This document shows positions 25,960 through 35,100 of a DNA stretch of 64,000 nucleotides, in pieces. A model generated the notes under the pieces. That model was not told the origin of the DNA, ran no database searches, and saw only the letters and a list, made by a program, of their open reading frames with translations. Source of the DNA: Nitrososphaerota archaeon (lineage in GTDB: Archaea > Thermoproteota > Nitrososphaeria > Nitrososphaerales > CADDZS01); assembly GCA_021325255.1 (NCBI GenBank), contig JAJPHP010000048.1, positions 1 through 64,000 of the forward strand, read 5' to 3'. Numbering within the stretch: position 1 is the stretch's first letter; every line of letters starts with the position of its first letter. A program made the position numbers and the translations under genes.

Positions 25960-26520
25960 CCATTTGCAACCCTGCTGCAATCATGCGGGAGTTGCACCGT
26001 TCTTGCCGCAGAGAAGGCATCGGAAGTGTGAGAAAAGGAGTGAGAATCTAGACGCGATCTGATCGGCAAAAATGGCAAAACTCGATCATTCCTCATTTCG
26101 GATAGGCGCGAGCAACTTGCGTGAGAAAAAGTGCTCTTCCTTCTCCCTTTTCCCCTTGTCCTAATTCGACATCTCCTCATGTTGCAGATTTTTTCCAGAT
26201 TGATCTATTCTACGTTCTGCAACCGCATAAAGGGTGATGTAAAAGAAATCTTAAGAAACCGGAGAGAGGTATGATCACATCTCGACCGATCCCTTGTTAA
26301 TGAATTCCTACCCTGCAAAATAATTGATTGATCTGGCAGTTGACTTCACTCGGGAGCTTCCGACGGAATGCGAATTCAGTCCGAAGACCTGTCGCCTTCT
26401 TTCAAAAGGTTCTGGACCATCCGGAAGAATAGGGTAAACCTGTCGAGGCTTGACCTTGGCTTGTAAGCAGGCAACGACGGGCAACCACTGAAAAGTTAGA
26501 AGAGACTTTTTGATCTCCAC
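25960..26520. other. Intergenic region between deacetylase and glycosidase-like genes
   Basis: GTTGCAGA (26181-26188) and TCTGCAAC (26216-26223) form perfect 8-base arms around 27 bases. A TTG frame of 32 codons on the minus strand (26376-26474) has a protein-like composition but no family. A 70-codon frame at 26308-26520 starts right after the deacetylase stop and looks non-coding. Confidence 0.35.
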
Positions 26521-27510
26521 CTACTGCTCTCTTTTCCCTTCCTTCTTGTTCTCTATTTTTGCAAGGTCGGCTATAACCGCCATCCAAGCGTCGTTAATGT
26601 TCGCGGCATTGTAGCCGCCTCCTCCCATTGCGAGGATTCGACCCTCGCACATGTCGTGGGCTATTTTGTGCAATCCATTTGCAGCGTAAGCATGCGCTTT
26701 CGAAGAGTAGCGGAGGTGCGTTATCGGATCGTCGGCGAGACCATCCGCCCCGCATTGAAAGAAGATGAACTCTGAATTAGAGCGCTTTACGAAATCCATG
26801 ACCTTGTCGAAAGCTTGGATGAATTCCGCGTCCCCCGAACCCGGAGGGAGAGGAATGTTCAGCTTTGTTCCCTTCGCTGGCCCGCTTCCAGATTCGTATG
26901 CGAATCCTGTTCCGGGGTAGAGATACCTTCCGTCCTCGTGGATGTCACCGATGATTACTCGCGGATCAGATTCAAAGCCATAGTACACTCCGTCTCCGTG
27001 GTGGCAATCAATGTCGACGTAGGCTACCCGCTGGAACTTTTCCAGAGCTTTGAGGATTGCGATCGCACAGTCGTTGAAGACGCAAAAACCACCCGCCCTA
27101 TCTCTTCTTGCATGATGCAGACCGCCTACGGGATTGAAGTAGTGATCGACCCCTCCCTGAAGTATTTCATCAAGACCTCTAAGTGTGCTGCCGACGGTTA
27201 GCATCGCCGCCTCATACACACCTCTGTATGAAGGCGTGTCTCCATAATCAAGATACTCTGCCCCGCTGCCTTTGGATGAGCTCTTCACGAAGTTGACATA
27301 TTCTTGAGTATGGAAGAGTAGAAGATCGTCTTCTGTTGCACTTACAGGCTTCTCGATCTTGACAGAGCCACTTCTCCTACTCGCCTGCTCGAGCCTCCTG
27401 AGCGAGACTGTGAACTGGTCGAGCCTAGAACTGTTGAAAGGATGCGGCCGGGGGAAGGAGTACAACGTGGACTCGTATCCGAATGAAATTCCCAGCCTAC
27501 AACTATCCAA
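26521..27510 (-). CDS. Histone deacetylase family (AcuC-like) protein
   Basis: The 329-residue zinc-dependent deacylase carries the class I/AcuC active site: HPFNSSRL near 23, GGLHHARRDRAGGFC with the His pair at about 132-133, VDIDCHHGDGV with the zinc Asp and the His pair near 166-171, GADGL with the second zinc Asp, and the catalytic Tyr in MGGGGYN. In archaea such enzymes may deacetylate chromatin proteins, acetyl-CoA synthetase or polyamines; the target is unknown. The start is TTG 27510. It sits downstream of EF-1alpha on the same strand, separated by the EF-1alpha terminator. Confidence 0.88.
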   Translation of the reverse strand: MDSCRLGISFGYESTLYSFPRPHPFNSSRLDQFTVSLRRLEQASRRSGSVKIEKPVSATEDDLLLFHTQEYVNFVKSSSKGSGAEYLDYGDTPSYRGVYEAAMLTVGSTLRGLDEILQGGVDHYFNPVGGLHHARRDRAGGFCVFNDCAIAILKALEKFQRVAYVDIDCHHGDGVYYGFESDPRVIIGDIHEDGRYLYPGTGFAYESGSGPAKGTKLNIPLPPGSGDAEFIQAFDKVMDFVKRSNSEFIFFQCGADGLADDPITHLRYSSKAHAYAANGLHKIAHDMCEGRILAMGGGGYNAANINDAWMAVIADLAKIENKKEGKREQ

Positions 27511-27844
27511 ATTTCTTGTCAGCTTTCAAAAACGCTCCATCTTCAGGTCGGAAACATCGAGAAGAAGATGTTGAGGAAATGCACACGCGAGAGAAGTAGG
27601 TAAGCTTTGCGTCCTATTTACTGCCGACGTCTTTATGAATGATATACGGTGTAATAGAAGTACAGATTATGGGAGAGGCAGCTTTCGACCTCAATTAGGC
27701 AAAGCAAGGATGTAAAGAAAAAAGAAAGATACTAAAATTCAGAAAAAGAAGAGTTCTAGTGGGAGAGGGAATCTCGACAGGAATTTTTCTCCTTCCGATT
27801 CTACTCTCGCACACTCGCGTTGTTTAGCGCTTGAGAAGCTTCGA
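27511..27844. other. Intergenic region
   Basis: It contains the oligo-T terminator of EF-1alpha and the upstream region of the deacetylase gene. No gene is seen. Confidence 0.4.
27713..27748 (-). terminator. Oligo-T terminator of the EF-1alpha gene
   Basis: On the minus strand two T-rich runs (one of six T) appear about 100-130 bases after the EF-1alpha stop, as expected for archaeal factor-independent termination. Confidence 0.5.
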
Positions 27845-29176
27845 CTAGGCCTTTGCGACGACCTTCTCTTTCTCAGCGACACCCTTTTCCGTGATTTCTC
27901 TTACGACACCCGCTGCAATCGTCGTTCCCATATCTCGTAGAGCAAACCTTCCGAGTTCTGGGAACTCTTTGAAAGTCTCGATACACAGAGCGCGGAGCGG
28001 TTTGATTATCACTATAGCCGAGTCGCCCGTCTTGATCGACTTTGGTTTCTCCTCTGTCGGCTGGCCGGTTCTCGGGTCTAGCTTTGCCTCAATGTCGGTT
28101 ATTGTGGCTGCTACCTGTGCGGTATGAGCGTGCAAAACCGGCGTGTATCCTGGCGCAATCGCCGTCGGGTGATGCACGACGATAATCTGTGCCCTAAACG
28201 CCTTCGCCACTGTTGGGGGGTTTGAAGACGGACCCAAGACCGAGCCTCGTTTGATCTCGCCCTTGCCGATTCCTCTGAGGTTGACTCCAATGTTGTCGCC
28301 TGCGACCGCCTCGTTCATCTGGACGTGGTGCGACTCAATTGTTTTGACTTCAGCTGTAAGGCCCTCGGGCATCACGATAACCTGATCTCCAACCTTCATC
28401 TTGCCGGTTTCGATTCTTCCTACTGGAACCGTACCTACTCCCGTAATTGAATAGACGTCCTGTAGAGGCATCCTGAGCGCCTTATCCGTCGGTGGCTTTG
28501 GAACCTCAAATTCATCTAGTGATTCCTTCAGCGTCGGACCCTTGTACCAAGGCATCTTGTCGCTCTTTTTCACCAGATTGTCGCCCATCCAGCCTGACAC
28601 TGGGATGAACCTAATTTTGTCAGTCTTGAATCCTACGGTCTTTAGGAGCTTTTCCATTTCTCCCTTGACTTCGTTGTAGCGCTGTTCCTTGTATGCGATG
28701 AGCGGATCGTCCATCTTGTTGATGCATACGACAACCTGATTCACACCCAAGGTTTTGAGAAGGAACGCGTGTTCCCTTGTCTGGCCGCCCGGACCAGTAC
28801 CGACCTCAGTCTCGCCTTGCTTGCCGGAGACAAGAATTACAGCGCAATCTGCTTCCGAGGCCCCAGTAATCATGTTCTTGATGAAATCTCTGTGGCCCGG
28901 AGCGTCGATCAAAGTGAAAGAATACTTGGGGGTCTCGAACTTTTGGAAGGCGAGGTCGATCGTAACACCTCTCTCCCTCTCATCCTTCAAGCTGTCCATG
29001 ACCCAGGCATACTTGAAAGTATCACCCTTGCCCGTCTTTTCCGATTCCTTTGCAAATTCATCTATAGTTCGCTGGTCAACTGCGCCCATATCGAACAGGA
29101 AGTGACCCATGGTAGTTGACTTGCCGTGATCAACGTGACCTGTAACAATTAGATTCAAGTGAGGCTTGTCTGCCAA
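27845..29176 (-). CDS. tuf: Translation elongation factor 1-alpha (aEF1A)
   Basis: This 443-residue GTPase delivers aminoacyl-tRNA to the ribosome. The G motifs are intact: GHVDHGKST (about 13), RERGVTIDLA (switch I), DAPGHRDF, and NKMD. Domains 2 and 3 follow, ending EKEKVVAKA. The start codon is TTG 29176: MADKPHLNLI aligns with the family start and no ATG is available. A TATA box at 29225-29232 gives a leader of roughly 27 bases, so it has its own promoter although it follows S7. Confidence 0.97.
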   Translation of the reverse strand: MADKPHLNLIVTGHVDHGKSTTMGHFLFDMGAVDQRTIDEFAKESEKTGKGDTFKYAWVMDSLKDERERGVTIDLAFQKFETPKYSFTLIDAPGHRDFIKNMITGASEADCAVILVSGKQGETEVGTGPGGQTREHAFLLKTLGVNQVVVCINKMDDPLIAYKEQRYNEVKGEMEKLLKTVGFKTDKIRFIPVSGWMGDNLVKKSDKMPWYKGPTLKESLDEFEVPKPPTDKALRMPLQDVYSITGVGTVPVGRIETGKMKVGDQVIVMPEGLTAEVKTIESHHVQMNEAVAGDNIGVNLRGIGKGEIKRGSVLGPSSNPPTVAKAFRAQIIVVHHPTAIAPGYTPVLHAHTAQVAATITDIEAKLDPRTGQPTEEKPKSIKTGDSAIVIIKPLRALCIETFKEFPELGRFALRDMGTTIAAGVVREITEKGVAEKEKVVAKA

Positions 29177-29224
29177 GTTCTAAAATGCACACCTAAAGTA
29201 AACTCACGATTCGCCTTGTGGCTT

Positions 29225-29232
29225 TTTAAATA
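29225..29232 (-). promoter_or_regulatory. EF-1alpha TATA box
   Basis: TATTTAAA on the minus strand lies 49-56 bases before TTG 29176, predicting a start near 29203. It sits in the 260-base gap after S7. Confidence 0.6.
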
Positions 29233-29390
29233 TTATGCGCTTTGCAGCATGAGAGTGCAAAAAAACTGAACGAGAAAGAAAAATTAGTAGGAATCCAGTT
29301 TATCCACTCGAGAAGAAGAAAAAAGAGAGGATGGAAAAATTAGTGAAAGAGCTAAACCCGCATTTCCTCTGCCTATCTTTAGATGAAAAG

Positions 29391-29412
29391 TCAAGAGAGA
29401 AAAAAAGAGAGA
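29391..29412 (-). terminator. Oligo-T terminator after S7
   Basis: A seven-T run within pyrimidines on the minus strand lies about 25-45 bases after the S7 stop. Confidence 0.5.
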
Positions 29413-29437
29413 AGTACAGAAATGCCTTCGCAGGCTC

Positions 29438-30034
29438 TTAGCGCGAAGACATTGCGATTCTTTCCTGCTCGTTCTTTTTCTTTATGGCAAAACTGTTTGT
29501 GTCATTGTTTGCCGCCATGATGATTTCGTCTGCCAGAATCTCTTCTACGCTTCTTGAAGTTGAGAATGCGGCCTCTCTCAATCCCTCTGAGATAAATCTC
29601 AGGGCCAAGTCGACGCGCCTGCTCGGTGCAATATCGACGGCCACGTGATAAACGACGCCTCCGTATGCAATCCTCGTGGTGTCCTCGTTTGGTGCGGAGT
29701 TTGTCACGGCCCTTACGACCACCTCGACAGGGTTCTGTCCAGTCTTTAACGCGATGATGTCAAGAGTAGCCTGCACAATCTTTAGCGCCCGCTGTTTCTT
29801 GCCGCCCATTCTGCCCGCATTCTTTGCGTACTTTTTGCCAAAGTGCATGATGTCGTTTGCAAGACGCTCGATTATGTTCACCTCGAGCTTACCAAATTTC
29901 TTGTGCTCATGGCGCCCGAGCGAAGTTCCAGCAATCGTGGGTTTGAGTGAGATAGCCCGCTGCAGACCCTGGTCTTGAACCTTTATCCCAGATATGTCCC
30001 ACTTTTCAAAGAGCATTAATTTTGGTTCAGGCAT
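29438..30034 (-). CDS. rps7: Ribosomal protein S7 (uS7)
   Basis: The 198-residue protein shows archaeal S7 features: LFEKWDISGIKVQD at the N-terminus, the GRHEHKKFGK stretch, NIIERLANDIM, GKKQRALKIVQATLDIIALKTGQNPVEVVVRAV, and SRSVEEILADEIIMAANND near the end. It organises the 3' domain of 16S rRNA. The start is ATG 30034, 41 bases after S12, so the two are probably cotranscribed. Confidence 0.96.
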   Translation of the reverse strand: MPEPKLMLFEKWDISGIKVQDQGLQRAISLKPTIAGTSLGRHEHKKFGKLEVNIIERLANDIMHFGKKYAKNAGRMGGKKQRALKIVQATLDIIALKTGQNPVEVVVRAVTNSAPNEDTTRIAYGGVVYHVAVDIAPSRRVDLALRFISEGLREAAFSTSRSVEEILADEIIMAANNDTNSFAIKKKNEQERIAMSSR

Positions 30035-30075
30035 TTTCTAAACAATATCACCATAGCAAGTTCAGAGAGATGAAT

Positions 30076-30519
30076 TTACCTTCTGGGCTTTTCTTTTCTT
30101 CCGTATACGAGCTCGTTCAGGGATACGTCGTTGACTTTGAAGACTTCATATCTCACACCCGGAATATCGCCCATAGCTCCTCCAGTCGAACCGCCAATTC
30201 CCTGTACTCCGACCTCGTCGTGCTCGTCGATAAAATTCAGCGCACCATCTCCAGGAAGGAAAGCGGTGATCTGTTTCCCATTCTTGACAAGCTGGACGCG
30301 AACGCATTTTCGAATAGCGGAGTTTGGCTGCTTGGACTCCACACCGACCTTTTCGAGCACGATTCCTCTTGCTTGAGGAGACCCCTCAAGTGGGTCAGCT
30401 TTTTTGTCAAGCATTAGCATTCTTCGTTTGTAATATTTGTCAGACCAGCGCAGTCTCTGCCTCTTCTGTGACTGCTTCCTGGCGGCGAATTCGCCCTTCG
30501 GTGATTTCGACTTGGACAA
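30076..30519 (-). CDS. rps12: Ribosomal protein S12 (uS12)
   Basis: The 147-residue decoding-centre protein shows [24 protein letters not shown], and the conserved [22 protein letters not shown] with the PGD loop. The start is TTG 30519; [12 protein letters not shown] follows at the family position and there is no nearby ATG. A TATA box (TTTTTATAAG, about 30545-30554) is 30 bases upstream, so transcription can start here, apart from NusA. Confidence 0.96.
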   Translation of the reverse strand: MSKSKSPKGEFAARKQSQKRQRLRWSDKYYKRRMLMLDKKADPLEGSPQARGIVLEKVGVESKQPNSAIRKCVRVQLVKNGKQITAFLPGDGALNFIDEHDEVGVQGIGGSTGGAMGDIPGVRYEVFKVNDVSLNELVYGRKEKPRR

Positions 30520-30544
30520 CGCAAAAAATTACCTTCTCTGAATC

Positions 30545-30554
30545 TTATAAAAAC
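30545..30554 (-). promoter_or_regulatory. S12 TATA box
   Basis: TTTTTATAAG on the minus strand is about 30 bases from TTG 30519, which suggests a leaderless or near-leaderless S12-S7 transcript. Confidence 0.55.
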
Positions 30555-30581
30555 GTATGGATAACTCCAAATCCCATTATC

Positions 30582-31100
30582 TCACTGCGGCGTAACTATG
30601 TGAATTGTGTCGATAGAAAAGTAACGCTTTGCAAGCAGCCTTGCCTTCTCCGCGTTCTTTCCGCCCTTACCCAGGATCGCCCCTTTCTTTTTCTGGTCCA
30701 CCACGACAGTAGCCGTCTTGCTTCCATCGGCCCTTTCGTTCATCCTAATCTCAGTGATGTAACTTGGGTTGAGCGAATTCATGATGAATTGCTTCGCATC
30801 CTCGGACCACTCGACAAGTTCGACCGGCTTGCCGATGGTCTTTTGCACGTTCTTGATCGTTGATCCAGCCTTTCCTATGGCAAGGCCCATGTCTCCAGGA
30901 TTGACGACGAAGATAACACGATCGGCCTTTGAGTCGATTATGCAATCTCTAACGGAGGCGCCAGATATGTTCTGGAAAATGGACATCAGCCCCAATTCCT
31001 CTGAAGTAAGTTTGATCTTTTCAGGCAAATCTGAATCTGCACAACTTCCTGTTTTTTTCTTTAGGACCCCGTTATTGATGGCTTGAGAAGCAACTGTCAA
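30582..31100 (-). CDS. nusA: Archaeal NusA-like transcription factor (KH domains)
   Basis: The 172-residue protein carries two KH domains: VNPGDMGLAIGKAGSTIKNVQ and KKKGAILGKGGKNAEKARLLAK, ending DTIHIVTPQ. It lacks the S1 and acidic parts of bacterial NusA, as archaeal versions do. The start is TTG 31100, with about 28 residues before the usual archaeal start (IKLTSEELGLMSIF); an internal TTG could be the true one. A TATA box (TTTAAATC, near 31129-31136) suits TTG 31100. It lies between the RNAP genes and S12, its classical place. Confidence 0.9.
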   Translation of the reverse strand: MTVASQAINNGVLKKKTGSCADSDLPEKIKLTSEELGLMSIFQNISGASVRDCIIDSKADRVIFVVNPGDMGLAIGKAGSTIKNVQKTIGKPVELVEWSEDAKQFIMNSLNPSYITEIRMNERADGSKTATVVVDQKKKGAILGKGGKNAEKARLLAKRYFSIDTIHIVTPQ

Positions 31101-31315
31101 GGAGAATTTTAGATCGAATCATTTGGTTGATTTAAACAAATATCACGCAAAGTGATTCAATAACAAGAGAATGTTTTGAATACAACAAAAAGGTGGACAG
31201 AGAGATGTCCGGGCTTGTATTTCATCTCAAAAACAGAGTAAGAAAAGAGAAAGGAATTCTCATTGTCCTCTTATTTCCATTTCTTCAGCAGCTACCCTAT
31301 GGCGTAGACCGTTAA

Positions 31316-32017
31316 CTATTCTTCTTCTTTTTCGTCGTCGTCGCCACTTTCGGACGAATCCTTCGGCGGAGCCTTTGTCTTCTTACTCTTCTTGCCTACG
31401 TCGCTCTCTTCCTTCTTTCCAGCCGATTTTGCCTTCCTAGATTCTTTCGGTTCTCCCGCCCCTTCCTCTTTGTTCTTGGTGGACTTTTTGCTAGCTTGCT
31501 TTGCCTTTCTCTTCGTTCCTTCTTCGACCTTTACTTCTTTTTCTTCCTCAGCGGGGCTTGTTTTTTCCTTTGCCGATGGGGATTTTCTCCTTACTTTCTT
31601 TGCTTCAGCCTTCTCTTCTGTTTTTTCTCCCTCTTTTTGCTGAGGCTGTTCCGCTTCTTCAGCTGGTTGGAGCGAAGTCAATGAGGTACCGGAGGGTGTC
31701 GAGCTCACGAGATAGTCTGCGGAGCTCGCGAAGGCCTTTAGGTCAGCATCGCCCGGAGACTTTACCGCAATAACCGACACCCTGAACGGGATACCGCATG
31801 CCCGCCCTAATTCTACTGGGTTTCCGTTGAATCTGATTGCAGGGATTGCGAGGGTCTTCGATTCGTCTAGAAGATTCTTTGGAATATTCGCTGAGGCAGA
31901 CCATACGAGAAGTTTCGAGCCCTTTAGGGAGCTCAATACTTCCCTCCTTCCCACCACGTACTTTCCCGTCTTCGATACCAATTTCAGTTGTTTTTCCAAT
32001 TCTCTTTCTTCTGGCAT
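31316..32017 (-). CDS. rpl30e: L30e ribosomal protein with long charged C-terminal extension
   Basis: Residues 1-105 match archaeal L30e: LEKQLKLVSKTGKYVVGRREVL, SANIPKNLLDE, NPVELGRACGIPFRVSVIAVKSPGDADL. The position after rpoA is the usual place of L30e. Typical L30e has about 100 residues; this one is 233. The extra 125 residues are almost wholly Lys, Glu, Ala, Ser and Pro with no hydrophobic core, ending in Asp/Glu. The tail is probably disordered and may bind rRNA or proteins. The reading frame is continuous and the complementary strand has no competing gene. Confidence 0.85.
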   Translation of the reverse strand: MPEERELEKQLKLVSKTGKYVVGRREVLSSLKGSKLLVWSASANIPKNLLDESKTLAIPAIRFNGNPVELGRACGIPFRVSVIAVKSPGDADLKAFASSADYLVSSTPSGTSLTSLQPAEEAEQPQQKEGEKTEEKAEAKKVRRKSPSAKEKTSPAEEEKEVKVEEGTKRKAKQASKKSTKNKEEGAGEPKESRKAKSAGKKEESDVGKKSKKTKAPPKDSSESGDDDEKEEE

Positions 32018-32141
32018 TTCGGCTATTCGCTCACGCCTTTTCTCTAGTTGCTATTGGATTGTGTGTTTACTTCTTTTCCTATTGACCGCGTAGCAGTTCT
32101 TCTCACGTTGGAAATTCGTTATTTTGCCTTGGTCAGGAAAG

Positions 32142-35100
32142 CTAGACTCCTCGCATGAAGACATCGATCATACCGGTTCCCACAGGGATTGGCAGACCGA
32201 CGATCACGTTCTCGGTTACACCGCGGAGGTCTTCGGTTTCCCCTCGGACCGCTGCCTCAGCAAGCGTTGGGACTGTGATTTCAAACGCTGCTCTTGCAAG
32301 GACGCTTGTCTTCGTACCGGCAACGCCGTGCCTTCCGATCTGCTGCAAGAACCCTTTGCTCGTCATCAAGTCGGCAACCAAGTAGATATGCCTGATGTCA
32401 ACTTCCAGGCCTTGCTCCTCTAGCGTGCTGATAATCTCCCTAACGAGAGCTGCTCTTGCAGCTTCGATCCCTAGAACTTGGTAGATCTCGAAAATGTTGT
32501 TTGTGGTCGTGCGGGTCTTGTCCACCCCTTCGATCGCCCTCACTCGCTGGAGGTTCGAGCCGGAAGTCTGAATCTTCCACTCCTCGCCTTCCTTTACTAC
32601 GGTGACGCGGTCGATTCCAGGTATTCCTTTGACCTTCTGGTTGAGTATCTTGTTCTTGTGTATGTGCAGGGATGCAAAGTCGACGTCAATCTTTATCGAG
32701 ATGATGTTTCGTTTCTCGTCAACCTCTACCTTGCGCTTTGGAGACTCTATGGCGGCGGCAATCTCTTTAATGCTGCACTGCCTCTCGATAAGCTTGTCCT
32801 TGCTGAGGAAGAGGAGTATCTCGCCAGCTGGGTCAACCTCTGCCCTATCTACGACGCTTATCACCTTTGTGAAGCGGATCTGGTTTGCAACCTTGATCGC
32901 CTTTTCGTTTGATTTCTTTGATTCCTCGTCGAGGAACACGTCCATGGAGGGCGTCGCTGGCTGTTTCCTAGCGTCGACAAGCTCGATTAGTCTTGGAAGT
33001 CCCAGCGTAACGTCGCGCTCTTTCACTCCCGCAAAGTGGAAGGTTCTCAGAGTCATCTGCGTTCCAGGTTCCCCGATTGATTGAGCCGCGACAATGCCCG
33101 AAGCCTCTCCGGGCTCGACCGTCCCCTTCTTAACTAGTTCGACGACGCGCTCGCAGACTTTCTCAACTGATTTCGGATCAAGCTTCGAACTCTTCAGTGC
33201 CCCGAGCAGATCCTCTTTCAGCTTGGGGTTTAGCTGCGGGGAGTACTTCTCCACGGCCCGTTCAATGGTCGACTCTGCAGCTGGGCGAGATGTGTCCGCA
33301 GATAATGCTGTTGTGTCTATCAACCTCTCTAAGTTGACTGCACGGCCGTGATCGCTCTTCGCCGGATCGATTCCATCCTCGCCGTACTTGAACTGGATAA
33401 TGTTTCCGTTTGGATCCCTTACCGTCAGGTCGTACTCGACCTTAAGATGCTCGAGCGCGTTGACAAGCCTTCTCTGCATGTAACCGCTCTGCTGCGTCCT
33501 GACCGCGGTGTCTACCAGTCCTTCCCTTCCTCCCATCGCGTGGAAGAAGAATTCGATAGGGTTGAGCCCATCTCTGTAGTTTGACTTTACGAATCCTCTC
33601 GCGTCAGGGCTCGGATCTCCCTGGCTAAAGTGAGGTAGCGCCCTATTCTGATATCCCTTTTCGATTCTCTTTCCTCTGACAGACTGCTGCCCAAGCGCTG
33701 CGGTCATCTGACCGAGGTTGAGTGTAGAACCCCTGGCACCTGTCCTCGCCATAATGATTCCAGCGTTTGCAGTCGAGAATGATTTGTCGGCTATCCTTCC
33801 AGCCTTTTCCCTTGCTCTTGAGAGCTCGTTCGCAACGTAGAACTCCAAAGCGTCTTCTGGTGAGAGCCCTCTCGTCTCTGGTAAGGTGCCATTGTTGTAC
33901 TGCGTGTTCAAGTCCTTGACTTTGGCGTAGGATTCGTTGAGAGTCTCGGTGATCTTGGTCCTTACGTCGATTGGAAGCTCTAGCTCGTCAAATCCATAGC
34001 TGAATCCGGAGCGAGTGATGAATGCCTTGAGAAGCCTCAGGATAGAATTGAGAAAATTCCTCGCTTCGTCGGTGCCATAGTCCTTGGCGATTCTGTGAAG
34101 TATCGAATCAGACTCTTCAGCGCCAATCGCCGCGCGATCAATGACTCCACTGAGCAGGCTGCCGTTTTTTATGACGACATCCTTACCAGCACCCCTCGAG
34201 CTCTTTTCCCATTTTGATACGAGAACGTAGTTGAAGTCCCTGGGCAGGAAGAGAGAGAATAGTTGCCTCCCCGAGTACAGCGGCTGCGGGTCTGTCTTCT
34301 CAGGCTTGGGCAGATCTGCATCTGCAGGCAATCCACCCGCCACCGCAAGATTTGTGAACTCTTCCTTTGTCAGGTACGTGCCGTCTTTTGTCAGAAGGTA
34401 TGCGGCTGTCAAAAAGTCCCTGATGCCACCGATTATCGGACCACCGTATCTTGGTGAGAGAATTTGATCCTGTACCCTCATCAAGGTGAGTGCCTCAGAT
34501 CTTGCTTCCTCGCTCTGGGGGACGTGAAGATTCATCTCGTCCCCGTCAAAGTCAGAGTTGTATGGTGGACAGACAGCTGGATGCAACCTGAAAGTCCTGT
34601 AGGGCAACACTTTGACGTAGTGTGCCATGACTGACATTCTGTGAAGCGATGGCTGGCGGTTGAAAATCACAATGTCTCCATCGGTTAGGTGTCTTTCAAC
34701 GACGAAGCCTGGCGAAAGAGAGTCCGCGTGCATTTGAAGATCTGTAACATAATCCAGCCTGATCTTGATTCCGTCTGGTCTGATGATATAGTTCGCACCA
34801 GGATGCTTGAATGGTCCGTTGAGGACAAGTTTCTTGAGAAATTCAAGGTTCCAGGGTGACGCCTTTTCTGGAATTGTAAGCTTTCTTGCGACCTCGAATG
34901 GAATCCCTACCTCTGAAATGTCAAGCGAGGGATCGGGCGAGATAACGGTGCGACTCGAAAAGTCAACCCTCTTTCCAGACAGACTGCCTCTGAACCTTCC
35001 TTCCTTACCCTTGAGCCTCTGGCTGATGGTCTTCAACGGGCGTCCGCTCCGGTGGTGAGCTTGCGGGATGCCTGAAACCTCGTTGTCAAAGTAGGTTGTC

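Noticed and set aside
26308..26520. 70-codon frame after the deacetylase gene
   Set aside because: GTG start one base after the stop, no motifs; a competing frame looks equally good.
31392..31773. Phe/Ser-rich plus-strand frames in the L30e tail region
   Set aside because: They are the complement of the Lys/Glu-rich tail, a usual shadow effect.
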